From Paenibacillus chondroitinus NBRC 15376 (GTDB lineage Bacteria > Bacillota > Bacilli > Paenibacillales > NBRC-103111), in the NCBI RefSeq assembly GCF_004000765.1, contig NZ_BILW01000041.1, forward strand, positions 1-59,792: a stretch of DNA of 59,792 nt, given 5' to 3'. The position numbers were made by a program, and so were the translations under genes. The notes beneath the pieces are model-generated. The model had not been told where the DNA came from. It saw only the letters and a list, made by a program, of their open reading frames with translations, and made no database searches. Within the stretch, counting starts at the first letter, position 1, and each line of letters begins with the position of its first letter. Below are positions 51,157-59,640 of this stretch, piece after piece.

Positions 51157-51194
51157 AGACAACCGGGGCGGAGTTCTGTACCGGTTGTCTTTTC
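51157..51194 (+). terminator. Attenuating hairpin between binding protein and permeases
   Basis: AGACAACCGG (51157-51166) and CCGGTTGTCT (51181-51190) form a perfect 10-bp stem, but only a short TTTT follows. A partial terminator here would give more binding protein than permease. Confidence 0.7.
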
Positions 51195-51221
51195 CTTATC
51201 CGATAGGGAGGTGAAGCGGCT

Positions 51222-52109
51222 TTGAAATTGATATTAAAACGATGGGAACCTTACTTGCTTATTGCTCCGGCTATCCTGATCCTGTTAGCTTTTTTTGCAT
51301 ATCCGCTGCTCCAAGGCTTGAAATTGGCCTTTATGCACTATATCTTGTTTGAGCCGAACGACATTCGTTTTTCCGGTTTGGAGAACTTTAAAGCCATATT
51401 TATGGACAACAATATCGTTCGAATTTTGTGGAATTCCTTGTTGTGGGTCGTGCTGACTGTCGGGCTGCAATTCGTTCTCGGATTTATGCTGGCACAGGCT
51501 TTGAATACGAAGTTTAAAGGGAAAAACATCTACCAATCGGTTGTATTTCTACCTTGGGCGGTGTCTGCTTTTTTAATCGGGATGATTTTCAAATGGATGT
51601 TTAGTGAGCAAAACGGTTTGATTAACTATTTGTTAATAAAGCTGGGAATCATCGAAAAAGGTATTTCGTTTTTGGCGCTGCCTGGCATTTCGATATTTCC
51701 TATCATTATCGCGATGGTTTGGTATGGCGTACCCTTCTTTGGAATCATGCTGCTGGCCGCTTTGCAATCGGTGCCGAAGGATATTTACGAATCCGCAGAT
51801 ATCGATGGTGCCGGCCGATGGACGAAGTTATTTTTCGTGACCATTCCGTTCATTAAATCGACGATCATCCTTACTGTTTTGCTCCGGGTTATTTGGGTGT
51901 TCAACTCAGCGGATCTTATTTATATCATGACAAATGGGGGGCCAGCTAACACCTCGCATAATCTGTCATCGTACATATTTAATCAGATTTCCTATACGAC
52001 GGATTTCGGGCAAGCGTCCGCTCTTGGCGTACTCATGTTGATTATCCTAATTCTCTATACGTTAATTTTCCTTCGTGCAACCAAATATGACGATGCAGGT
52101 GATTTTTAA
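51222..52109 (+). CDS. ABC sugar importer permease, MalF/UgpA type
   Basis: The 295-residue permease has six predicted helices and the docking loop ESADIDGAGRWTKLFFVTIP near residues 191-210. The ASALGVLMLIILILYTLIF segment precedes the C-terminus. It starts with TTG after GGGAGGTGA and ends immediately before the next ATG (TAAATG), so both permeases are coupled. Confidence 0.93.
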   Translation: MKLILKRWEPYLLIAPAILILLAFFAYPLLQGLKLAFMHYILFEPNDIRFSGLENFKAIFMDNNIVRILWNSLLWVVLTVGLQFVLGFMLAQALNTKFKGKNIYQSVVFLPWAVSAFLIGMIFKWMFSEQNGLINYLLIKLGIIEKGISFLALPGISIFPIIIAMVWYGVPFFGIMLLAALQSVPKDIYESADIDGAGRWTKLFFVTIPFIKSTIILTVLLRVIWVFNSADLIYIMTNGGPANTSHNLSSYIFNQISYTTDFGQASALGVLMLIILILYTLIFLRATKYDDAGDF

Positions 52110-52949
52110 ATGACTTCCTTCGGACGAAAAACGGCTCCTGAATTAGTTCGATTTGTTGTACTATTGCTTTTTGGGTTAGGTACGCTGCTTCCTTTTTATT
52201 GGATTTTGGTGACTTCTTTAAAAACAAGGCAAGAAATATATAGCGGACAATTGACTTTGTGGCCCAAGGCACTGACCTGGGTGAATTATGTGGATACGCT
52301 GCAAAATACAAATTTCCCCCGCTATTTATTGAACAGCTTTACAGTCAGCATGAGTAGTTCAATTCTGGTTCTGCTTGCTTCCATCTTGGGAGGATACAGT
52401 TTGGCCAGATATCAATTTAAGGGTAAAAAATTTGTGCTCGTCTCCTTTTTGGCTACCCAAATGGTGCCGGTCATGGTCATCCTAGTGCCTTTGTTTATTA
52501 CCTTTGGCCAAATTCATTTATTAAATAAGCTGCCTGCATTAATTATTACTTATACAGCAATGAATATCCCGTTTTGCTTGATTACGATGTCCAGTTTCTT
52601 TCAGCGTATTCCAGTTTCTTTGGAAGAAGCGGCCATGATTGACGGCTGCAACAAATTCCAGACCATGTCTAGAGTTGTGCTGCCGATGATGCAGCCAGGT
52701 ATTGTAGCGACATTTGTATTTGCTTTTATTGGTTCTTGGAACGATTTGTTTTTCGGGGTTATGTTCACAAACAGCGAATCTGCCAAGACGGTTCCTGTCG
52801 GTCTCAGCAGTTTTGTTCAGAAATTCGATATCAATTGGGGGCAAATGAGTGCGGCAGGCATCATATCACTCATTCCTGTCGTTATTATGTTCGCCATCGT
52901 GCAAAAATATATCGTTGCGGGTTTAACGCAAGGAGCTGTGAAAGGTTAG
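52110..52949 (+). CDS. ABC sugar importer permease, MalG/UgpE type
   Basis: The 279-residue partner permease has six predicted helices, the loop LEEAAMIDGCNKFQTMSRVVLP and the end VAGLTQGAVKG. Its stop codon is directly followed by the GTG of cutC, so enzyme and transporter genes form one transcript. Confidence 0.93.
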   Translation: MTSFGRKTAPELVRFVVLLLFGLGTLLPFYWILVTSLKTRQEIYSGQLTLWPKALTWVNYVDTLQNTNFPRYLLNSFTVSMSSSILVLLASILGGYSLARYQFKGKKFVLVSFLATQMVPVMVILVPLFITFGQIHLLNKLPALIITYTAMNIPFCLITMSSFFQRIPVSLEEAAMIDGCNKFQTMSRVVLPMMQPGIVATFVFAFIGSWNDLFFGVMFTNSESAKTVPVGLSSFVQKFDINWGQMSAAGIISLIPVVIMFAIVQKYIVAGLTQGAVKG

Positions 52950-53663
52950 GTGAAACATGTGCTGCTCGAAGTTATCGCTACAAGTGTGAGGGACGTCATT
53001 GCGGCTGAACAGAGTGGTGCCGATCGGATCGAACTCATCACCGGCATGTTGGAAGGCGGACTAACGCCAAGCTATGGGCTAATCGAAGCGGCGGTTCAGG
53101 CTACCAAGCTGCCCGTTCAGGTGATGATCCGACCTCACAGCTATTCTTTCTTCTATGATCGTCTGGATGTTGCCGCCATGATGACGGACATCCGCATGGT
53201 CAAAAAAATTGGGGCTGCTGGCGTGGTGCTAGGTGCGCTGACGCCAGACCGGCGTCCGGATGTGGAAGTGTTGGCGAGATTGTTGGAAGAGGCGGAGGGG
53301 CTCTCCGTTACCTTCCATCGTGCGTTCGATGAAGTTCGGGATGTTCAGGAAGCGTTAGATGAGCTAGAGAAGTTCAAGCAAATTGATCGTATCCTTACCT
53401 CGGGAGGTAAGCCCAATGTTTTGGATGCCGTTCAGGAGATGAAGCATCTGGTCGCTTGGAGTCAGAAGACGTCCATTCAGATTTTAGCGGGAAGCGGGCT
53501 TACGATTGCGTCTTTGCCTGCATTTGTAGCCGAAACAGGCGTTCAGGAAGTTCATTTCGGAAAAGGCGTACGAATAAATGGCGATCCGCTGGGCCCGATC
53601 GATCCCGTTCGGATTCAACAGATGAAAGAACATAGGTACGAGTCTACCAAGACAGATGTATGA
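52950..53663 (+). CDS. cutC: CutC family TIM-barrel protein
   Basis: The 237-residue protein matches CutC throughout: LLEVIATSVRDVIAAEQSGADRIELITGMLEGGLTPS, QVMIRPHSYSFFY, GVVLGALTP, VTFHRAFDE, RILTSGGKP and ILAGSGL. CutC was named for copper tolerance in E. coli, but that phenotype was later traced to the small RNA MicL encoded within the gene, so the protein's own role is open. Here it lies between sugar permeases and a sugar kinase, which argues for an enzymatic step in amino-sugar use. It begins with GTG directly after the permease stop. Confidence 0.9.
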   Translation: MKHVLLEVIATSVRDVIAAEQSGADRIELITGMLEGGLTPSYGLIEAAVQATKLPVQVMIRPHSYSFFYDRLDVAAMMTDIRMVKKIGAAGVVLGALTPDRRPDVEVLARLLEEAEGLSVTFHRAFDEVRDVQEALDELEKFKQIDRILTSGGKPNVLDAVQEMKHLVAWSQKTSIQILAGSGLTIASLPAFVAETGVQEVHFGKGVRINGDPLGPIDPVRIQQMKEHRYESTKTDV

Positions 53664-53673
53664 AGGAGCAGCT

Positions 53674-54663
53674 ATGACAATTGACGGGTACTTTTTAGGG
53701 ATAGATATCGGTGGAACCAAAATGTTGGCAGCTTTGGTGGATACACAAGGTCGCGTAATAATCAAAGATCAACAGCCTACTTTAGCAGCTCAAGGAGAGC
53801 ATGAAGTCATTAGCAGGCTGATCCATATGATAGAGTCGCTTTTGTCTTCTGTACCCAATCTTCATGCTCGCAGCATTTTAAGCCTAGGTATCGCAACTGC
53901 AGGGATACTTGATATGGATACGGGAACAATTGTTCTCTCGACAAATTTAGGTTGGAAAAATGTTGCCTTAGGGCCGATATTGGAACGGAAATTCGGTATT
54001 CCTGTCCGTTTGATCAATGATGCAAGTGCTGCAGCGCTAGGAGAATGGATCGTTGGTGCAGGCAAAGGAACAGAGGACTGTTTATATGTAACCGTGTCCA
54101 CGGGAATTGGGGGCGGTGTCATCAGCGGTGGCCACTTGCTGCTGGGTGCTTCGAATAATGCAGCGGAGATCGGCCATATCAGCATTGATAGGAAAGGGCC
54201 TATATGCAAATGCGGTAATAAAGGCTGTGTAGAAATGTATGCCTCCGGCAATTCAATAGCCCGGATAGCCGCTGAAGACATAATTTCAGGAAAGTTGCTA
54301 ACCGCACCGCTGGCTGAGATGGCTGGACATGATCCGAACAAGGTTACGGCGAAGCTTGTGGCAGAAGCTGCCTCAAGCGGTGACCCTTATGCCATCTCTT
54401 TGCTGAAAGAGGCGGGGGAAGCACTGGGGACCGCGATGGTGACGTTCATCCATTTGTTCAATCCGGAAATTATCATTTTCGGTGGCAGCGTGTCTCTATG
54501 TGGTGATGTGCTTTTTGAGCCCATGTGGAACACCATACAAAAGCTTGGAATCGAAGATATGGTAAAAGATGTAAAAATAGCCCGCTCATCTCTTGGTGTA
54601 GATGCAGGGGCAGTTGGCGCCGCATTATTATGGAAGTATGAAAATCAAGCCGTTACCATTTAA
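53674..54663 (+). CDS. ROK-family sugar kinase (N-acetylhexosamine kinase or glucokinase type)
   Basis: The 329-residue protein has the ATP phosphate motif LGIDIGGTKMLAAL, INDASAAALGEW with the catalytic Asp, and VSTGIGGGVISGG. AAEIGHISID and the zinc motif CKCGNKGCVEMY follow. There is no helix-turn-helix, so this is a kinase, not a repressor. It probably phosphorylates the imported amino sugar at O6. The ATG at 53674 follows GAAGGAG; an earlier in-frame ATG at 53656 would overlap cutC. Confidence 0.92.
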   Translation: MTIDGYFLGIDIGGTKMLAALVDTQGRVIIKDQQPTLAAQGEHEVISRLIHMIESLLSSVPNLHARSILSLGIATAGILDMDTGTIVLSTNLGWKNVALGPILERKFGIPVRLINDASAAALGEWIVGAGKGTEDCLYVTVSTGIGGGVISGGHLLLGASNNAAEIGHISIDRKGPICKCGNKGCVEMYASGNSIARIAAEDIISGKLLTAPLAEMAGHDPNKVTAKLVAEAASSGDPYAISLLKEAGEALGTAMVTFIHLFNPEIIIFGGSVSLCGDVLFEPMWNTIQKLGIEDMVKDVKIARSSLGVDAGAVGAALLWKYENQAVTI

Positions 54664-54713
54664 ATGATTATATAGGAATTGTTTACGAGATAAATATGGA
54701 GAGGAGAATTCGG

Positions 54714-55448
54714 TTGAAGATTGAAGTGTTACCGCCCGAAGAAATTAAAACCAGAGTTGCCGACCTGTTATCGGAACAGATTAAGCGTAAACCGACATCG
54801 GTGCTTGGCATGACCACGGGCTCGTCACCTATAAAATACGGGATCTATCAAGAGTGGATCCGGCGGGAGCAAGCAGGTGAGCTCATCTTTCATGAAGCTA
54901 GATTCATTAACCCTGATGAACTGGTCGGCATTCCGGTTGATCATCCGGAAAGTTATCGAACCTATATGCAAGAGCATTTGTTTGGCCAGCTTCAGACGCT
55001 TCGATACGAGCCGCAAATTCCCGATGGCAGTTCAACGGACCTGATGGCTGAGTGCCTTAGATTTGATCAAGTGTTGGCAGATCTCGGTTACGTGGATTGG
55101 CAGCTTATGGGGCTAGGCTTAAACGGACATATTGCTTTTATCGAACCAAGCAATCATATACCTGCGAAAACGTATGTTTCACAACTTTTTGTAGAGAACA
55201 GACCTGTTCACTCGCCGCATTTTCGTTCTGAAGATGAGGTGCCTAAGCAATCGATAACGATCGGTTTGGAGGCCGTTATGAAAGCGCGGAACATCGTTCT
55301 GGTTGCTACAGGCGACAATAAAGCCGACATGGTGGCAAAAGCTTTTGCTGGGCCAATAACAACCAATGTTCCAGCGTCTTTTTTGCAGCTGCATGCGAAT
55401 GCGACGATTATTCTCGATGCGGCGGCTGCTTCAAAAATCTCGTTATAG
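54714..55448 (+). CDS. Glucosamine-6-phosphate deaminase-like protein (NagB family)
   Basis: The 244-residue protein has LGMTTGSSPIKYG near residue 30, FINPDELVGIPVDHPESY (the general-base Asp region), and GLGLNGHIAFIEP with the conserved His and Glu. NagB converts glucosamine-6-phosphate to fructose-6-phosphate and ammonia. The usual FNMDEY is FINPDELV and FNEP is FIEP, so this is a divergent member and may use another amino-sugar phosphate. TTG at 54714 is chosen, 7 nt after GGAGAGGAG, over an ATG at 54696. No NagA deacetylase is in the operon. Confidence 0.85.
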   Translation: MKIEVLPPEEIKTRVADLLSEQIKRKPTSVLGMTTGSSPIKYGIYQEWIRREQAGELIFHEARFINPDELVGIPVDHPESYRTYMQEHLFGQLQTLRYEPQIPDGSSTDLMAECLRFDQVLADLGYVDWQLMGLGLNGHIAFIEPSNHIPAKTYVSQLFVENRPVHSPHFRSEDEVPKQSITIGLEAVMKARNIVLVATGDNKADMVAKAFAGPITTNVPASFLQLHANATIILDAAAASKISL

Positions 55449-55463
55449 TAGAACTTCTTAAGT

Positions 55464-55487
55464 GCCGCGACTATCGTGGCTTTTTTT
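55464..55487 (+). terminator. Rho-independent terminator of the amino-sugar operon
   Basis: GCCGCGA (55464-55470) pairs with TCGTGGC (55474-55480) around a 3-nt loop, followed by seven T. Confidence 0.85.
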
Positions 55488-55615
55488 GCGTTGAGGGGAA
55501 CGACTTAAATGAGAAATCGTTAATGTTAAAAGGGTCACTTTTTTTCCATATACCCATGCCTTTTTTTCCGTCGAACATATGATAATTCATACATTCGGTT
55601 AATGGAGATGAGTAC

Positions 55616-56437
55616 ATGCTGATGTCAGGAAGCGTCGTGTTGAGTAGTTCAACCCAAATTGATGTGTTAATCCCAGCGATCGAGAAGGATTTGGGAACAC
55701 TTCCTATGGTGATTGATGCCGTACGGAAGTATGTGAAACATCCTATTGGTGAAATCATCATTGTTGCTCCGCGAAAGAAGAGAATTCTGGACCTTTGTCA
55801 GCGCAAGGGGTGCAGGTTCGTTCATGAGGACACGGTTCTCCCTATAACGAAGAAGAATATCCACTATGAATCCAAAACATGGGATCGATCCGGCTGGCTT
55901 TATCAACAACTGCTGAAGCTTAACGGTGACACGCTCTGTACATCCAAGTATTACTTGGTGATTGATGCGGATACAGTACTCATTCGTCCGCATGTTTTTA
56001 AAGTGGGATCCAAGACCGTGTTTTATTGCCGGGACTGGAGTCAGAGTGAATATTTTAAAACCTATCGAAAACTAATGGGCAGAGGACGCTTGTCTCGTCG
56101 GTCGTTTGTTACCCACTATATGCTGTTTGAGAGATCGAAAGTGGCACAGCTGAAAAGCACGATTGAAGCGAAGCACAACAGAAGCTGGTATTCGGCTATT
56201 ATGGCCAGTATGAATAAATCCAAGCAGTTTGCTTTCTCAGAATTTGAAACTTACGGTAATTTCCTCTACGCGACCGCTCCGCACAACATGATCTTGAAGT
56301 CTGCATTGAACAAAAGTTTAAGCTTGGGTGCTTCACGCATTCCATCGACGGTCAGGGCTCTTGCGAAGCATTACCGATCCATTTCTCTTCATAAACGCAA
56401 GGGTTATGTAAAAGCCAGGAAGGTAAAGTCTTTATGA
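55616..56437 (+). CDS. DUF6492-type glycosyltransferase-like protein
   Basis: The 273-residue protein has the start of a GT-A fold (IDVLIPAIEKDLGTLPMVIDAV) and a DxD-type nucleotide-sugar/metal motif in YYLVIDADTVLIRP near residues 113-126. The C-terminal third is basic. I recognise it as the DUF6492 type, found with surface-glycan genes; donor and acceptor are unknown. GGAGATGAG precedes the ATG. It overlaps the next glycosyltransferase gene by 4 nt (ATGA). Confidence 0.75.
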   Translation: MLMSGSVVLSSSTQIDVLIPAIEKDLGTLPMVIDAVRKYVKHPIGEIIIVAPRKKRILDLCQRKGCRFVHEDTVLPITKKNIHYESKTWDRSGWLYQQLLKLNGDTLCTSKYYLVIDADTVLIRPHVFKVGSKTVFYCRDWSQSEYFKTYRKLMGRGRLSRRSFVTHYMLFERSKVAQLKSTIEAKHNRSWYSAIMASMNKSKQFAFSEFETYGNFLYATAPHNMILKSALNKSLSLGASRIPSTVRALAKHYRSISLHKRKGYVKARKVKSL

Positions 56438-57549
56438 AGTCCTATCGTGTGACCTGGGAAGGACCTGTCCATAGAGCCAGTGGTCTCGGTTATGCGAGTA
56501 GAGCCTATGCACGGGCACTTACGCGCCAGGGGGTTGCGGTGAGCTGGGGATTGTCTGGTCCCAAAGGGAGGTCATCTCATGGCAAAAAGGTGCTTATCTA
56601 TAACCATGTTCCCAATCATATAAATTTCAAGGCGGCGCGAAGCAGATACGATACTATCATTCTGAACACGGTATGGGAGACTAGCAGAACGCCAAGGAAT
56701 TGGCTGCCGAATATGAACAAATTCGATGCGATCTGCGTCCCCTCCCAACATAACAAGGTAGCATTGCGAAATAGCGGTGTGAAGGTGCCGATTTATATTG
56801 TTCCTCATGGCGTAGATACGAAGGTTTACCATCCTGATAATAAAAAACTGTCACTACCGCGTGCGGCAGGCAAGTTTACGTTCGTGTCCGTATTTGGCTT
56901 CCAGCATCGCAAGAATCCAGAGGCTTTATTAAGGGCGTACTGGGAAGAGTTTTCGTCTCAAGATAATGTCATTCTCGTTATCAAAACCAATGGATACGCG
57001 GCCTATGAGACAGAGCGATGGATAAAAAATCAAATTCTGCAATACCAAAAGAGATTAGGTTTTCAAAAGCCGACAGCCCCTGTTGTCGTGATTGCACGCC
57101 GACTTCAAGAAAGTCAGATGAGAGGTCTTTACACGCTTGGTGATGTTTTTGTCCTTCCAACTCGTGGCGAAGGCGTCGGTTTGCCTTTTTTAGAATCGCT
57201 GGCTAGCGGTGTCCCTGTCATTGCGACCGGTTGGGGAGGGCAAATGGATTTCTTGACGACTCGTAATTCGTTCCTTCTCCCCTATCGACTCCAAAGTCCT
57301 GCAGCTAGTATGAAAAGGCGGCATGCGATCTCGCGATCATTCAGCTATCTGTTTGCTCAGAAAGGACAAAGATGGGCGGAAGCCGATCGGCATGCGCTAA
57401 GACGGACGATGCGGCAAGCCTACCAAAACCCTGAGCTTTGCAAGGAGAAAGGACGCCAAGGCCGAAGAGATGTACTTGATTTATCCTGGAATCGAGCAGG
57501 GGTGTTAATGAAACAGGTTATAGAAAAGGTAATTCGTTCAAAGAAATAA
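56434..57549 (+). CDS. GT4-type (GT-B fold) glycosyltransferase
   Basis: The 371-residue protein has a C-terminal domain typical of family 4: FVSVFGFQHRKNPEALLRAYWEEF near residue 155, LYTLGDVFVLPTRGEGVGLPFLESLASGVPVIAT near 230-265 with the EX7E-type glutamates, and DLSWNRAG near the end. The N-terminal domain has GLGYASRAYARAL. With the DUF6492 protein and ManC it probably builds a mannose- or GDP-sugar-derived surface or spore glycan. Donor not determined. Confidence 0.88.
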   Translation: MKSYRVTWEGPVHRASGLGYASRAYARALTRQGVAVSWGLSGPKGRSSHGKKVLIYNHVPNHINFKAARSRYDTIILNTVWETSRTPRNWLPNMNKFDAICVPSQHNKVALRNSGVKVPIYIVPHGVDTKVYHPDNKKLSLPRAAGKFTFVSVFGFQHRKNPEALLRAYWEEFSSQDNVILVIKTNGYAAYETERWIKNQILQYQKRLGFQKPTAPVVVIARRLQESQMRGLYTLGDVFVLPTRGEGVGLPFLESLASGVPVIATGWGGQMDFLTTRNSFLLPYRLQSPAASMKRRHAISRSFSYLFAQKGQRWAEADRHALRRTMRQAYQNPELCKEKGRQGRRDVLDLSWNRAGVLMKQVIEKVIRSKK

Positions 57550-57586
57550 GGGGAAGTGTTATGTCTCCCGGAAAGGGGCATTTGAC

Positions 57587-58927
57587 TTGCGGATTGTACT
57601 ATTGTGCGGAGGCTCTGGTAAAAGGTTATGGCCGTTATCCAACGAGATCCGCTCTAAGGTGTTTCTTAAACTTTTGAAATCGGACGATGGAACGAGAGAA
57701 TCGATGATTGGGCGCATATGCCGACAATTGGATGAAGTAGGTTTGCTGCAATTTACGAGCATTATCACGCATAGCAGCCAAGTGGAAATTACGAGAAAGC
57801 ATGTGGGCGAAAACATTCCTATCATTAGCGAACCTTTTAAAAGAGGAACGTTTGCGGCTGTCGCGCTGGCTTCCTGTTATCTGCATGAGCAGATGCAAGT
57901 AGATCCGAACGAAACGATATGTATCCTCCCAGTGGACACTTTTGCGGATTCGGTGTTTTTCGGGAAACTTCATCGCTTTCCGGATATTCTTTCGCAGTCG
58001 CAGGCGGAGCTTGCCCTTCTTGGAACGAAGCCTCAACACCCCTCTAACCAATTCGGCTATATTGTTCCTGAGCGTTTAATGGAGAAGGATGATTATGCCC
58101 TCGTTCGGCAATTCGTAGAGAAGCCTAATGAGCAACTGGCCGGCTTGTTGATTGAGCAGCATGCGTTGTGGAACTGTGGTGTTTTTGCGTTCAATTTGAA
58201 GTATATGCTGGACCATGTGGCGAAAAAGGCGCTGCCTATTCAGGTTGACAAATGGCTAGACTGTTACGAGCAGCTTGCTACTGCAAGCTTTGATCAAGAG
58301 GTCGTGGAGCACTCTAACCGAGTAGCCGTTATGGGCTATGAGGGTTTATGGAATGATCTGGGGAGCTGGAAGGCGATTACAGGTTATTTTGAAAATCAGG
58401 TCATTGGCCCCGGCCGTATATCTGACGATTCCTCCAATACGCATATGATTAATGAACTCCCCTATCCAATTGAAGTAATTGGCGTACCTGATGTTATTGT
58501 TGCGGCAAGTTTAGATGGTATTCTTATTGCTGCCAAGGATCAGGCCAATTTAATTAAGGATAAGTTAGATGCTGCACCTCAGTTTCCGAGATATATAGAG
58601 AAAAGGTGGGGAACCTGTCGGGTCTTGGAGTATTGGACGGATGAACGGGGAACGGAGGTTATGGTTAAAAGAGTGGAGATCTCCCAAGGGGAGCAAACCA
58701 GTTATCATCTGCATCAGACACGGAAAGAGATAGTAACGATTTTAAGCGGCGAAGCAGAAATCTTATTGGATCATAAACGGTACAGGCTTCAGGCGGGCGA
58801 TGTTAGACAAATTCCTATTAACGTTGGACATGGCATAAAGGCTATCACCCATCTTGAGTTGATGGAGGTTCAGTTGGGGTTGGCGTTGAAGGAGGACGAT
58901 TGTCTTCGTTTGTTAATGAACTGGTAG
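57587..58927 (+). CDS. Mannose-1-phosphate guanylyltransferase ManC/CpsB type
   Basis: The 446-residue protein has the nucleotidyltransferase motif LLCGGSGKRLWPLS near residues 5-18, ILPVDTFAD, FVEKPNEQLA and WNCGVFAF. A C-terminal cupin of the mannose-6-phosphate isomerase type follows (KRWGTCRVLEYWTDERGTEV, SYHLHQTRKEIVTILSG, GDVRQIPINVGH). It makes GDP-mannose for glycan synthesis. The usual PKQF segment is SKVFLKLL, so the sugar site differs somewhat. It starts with TTG 37 nt after the glycosyltransferase stop. Confidence 0.87.
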   Translation: MRIVLLCGGSGKRLWPLSNEIRSKVFLKLLKSDDGTRESMIGRICRQLDEVGLLQFTSIITHSSQVEITRKHVGENIPIISEPFKRGTFAAVALASCYLHEQMQVDPNETICILPVDTFADSVFFGKLHRFPDILSQSQAELALLGTKPQHPSNQFGYIVPERLMEKDDYALVRQFVEKPNEQLAGLLIEQHALWNCGVFAFNLKYMLDHVAKKALPIQVDKWLDCYEQLATASFDQEVVEHSNRVAVMGYEGLWNDLGSWKAITGYFENQVIGPGRISDDSSNTHMINELPYPIEVIGVPDVIVAASLDGILIAAKDQANLIKDKLDAAPQFPRYIEKRWGTCRVLEYWTDERGTEVMVKRVEISQGEQTSYHLHQTRKEIVTILSGEAEILLDHKRYRLQAGDVRQIPINVGHGIKAITHLELMEVQLGLALKEDDCLRLLMNW

Positions 58928-59029
58928 CTATGGAAATGAGCTTATCGCTGGATGAATCGGCGGTTTGACACGTTCGGATAATGCGCCTGTCTATCAATTA
59001 CGCCACTTGGCAAGGAGGCGCTCTTATTT

Positions 59030-59143
59030 ATGAAGTTGAAACAATCAGAATTACAAAATCAACGATGTTACGATTTAAAAGATGAAATCAATATCTTGAC
59101 AAAATATACTGTAAAAAATATTATTACAGTATACAAAATTTGA
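59030..59143 (+). CDS. Possible 37-residue small protein overlapping a promoter
   Basis: ATG at 59030 opens 37 codons ending with TGA at 59143. AGGAGG lies 11 nt upstream. The product is polar and Lys/Asn/Gln-rich with an Ile/Val-rich end; no family recognised. Its last third contains the -35, operator and -10 of the next gene, so it may be a remnant or a chance frame. Listed for the good ribosome site only. Confidence 0.3.
   Translation: MKLKQSELQNQRCYDLKDEINILTKYTVKNIITVYKI
59096..59133 (+). promoter_or_regulatory. Promoter with perfect 10-bp inverted-repeat operator
   Basis: TTGACA (59096-59101), 17 nt, TATTAT (59119-59124). TATACTGTAA (59105-59114) and TTACAGTATA (59124-59133) form a perfect inverted repeat with a 9-nt spacer that overlies the spacer and -10. 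A bound repressor would block polymerase. The regulator is not identified. Confidence 0.72.
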
Positions 59144-59159
59144 ATAGAGGACACAAAAC

Positions 59160-59462
59160 ATGAAATGTAAAATCAATCGAAATGCTGCAAACGTATTAAA
59201 AAATATGCTGAATAGTAAAGAAGCGGCTGACGGGAAGATGATTCGTGTTTTTATAACACAGAATCATGGAGATCATGGGCATTATGATATAAAGCTTGAT
59301 ACACCAACTGAACATGATGAAATCGTAAAAACAGACAAAGGCATTGAAATCTTATTAGATAAACGCGAAGACCTTTTAGATGGAGTTTGGATTCAGTATT
59401 TTTATGTGTCTGATGAAGGTTTCTTCATAACAAATCCGTCTACAGGTTTTCATGACAAATAA
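59160..59462 (+). CDS. HesB/IscA-like (Fe-S biosynthesis fold) protein lacking the cluster cysteines
   Basis: The 100-residue protein follows the HesB/IscA pattern: INRNAANVLKNML at the start, RVFITQNHGDHGHYDIKLD where IscA has the glycine-cysteine loop, then GIEILLDKREDLLDGVWIQYFY and FFITNPSTG. A-type carriers need three cysteines. Here the only cysteine is residue 3, and the loop cysteine position is replaced by His/Asp. It therefore cannot be a normal A-type carrier. AGAGGA precedes the ATG. It is strongly regulated, to judge from the operator upstream. Confidence 0.7.
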   Translation: MKCKINRNAANVLKNMLNSKEAADGKMIRVFITQNHGDHGHYDIKLDTPTEHDEIVKTDKGIEILLDKREDLLDGVWIQYFYVSDEGFFITNPSTGFHDK

Positions 59463-59516
59463 AGGCATGAAATATTAATGTTCAAAAATGGTGAGCAAAA
59501 GAATATTTTATAGCGC

Positions 59517-59544
59517 AAGAGCTGCTTCAATGCAGCTCTTTTTT
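59517..59544 (+). terminator. Rho-independent terminator after the HesB-like gene
   Basis: AAGAGCTGC (59517-59525) pairs perfectly with GCAGCTCTT (59532-59540) around a 6-nt loop, followed by T to 59544. Confidence 0.9.
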
Positions 59545-59640
59545 CGTTTCATCTCCGATGAACATTGACCCCATAAATATAAAAAAAGTCGGGTAGTGTA
59601 GGCAAGAGTGAACAAATATTGATATTGGGAAAATAAAACA

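Noticed and set aside
55089..55150. Asn in place of Asp in the NagB GNDGH motif as evidence of a dead enzyme
   Set aside because: Many bacterial NagB proteins have NGH at this place, and the His and Glu are kept, so activity loss cannot be inferred.
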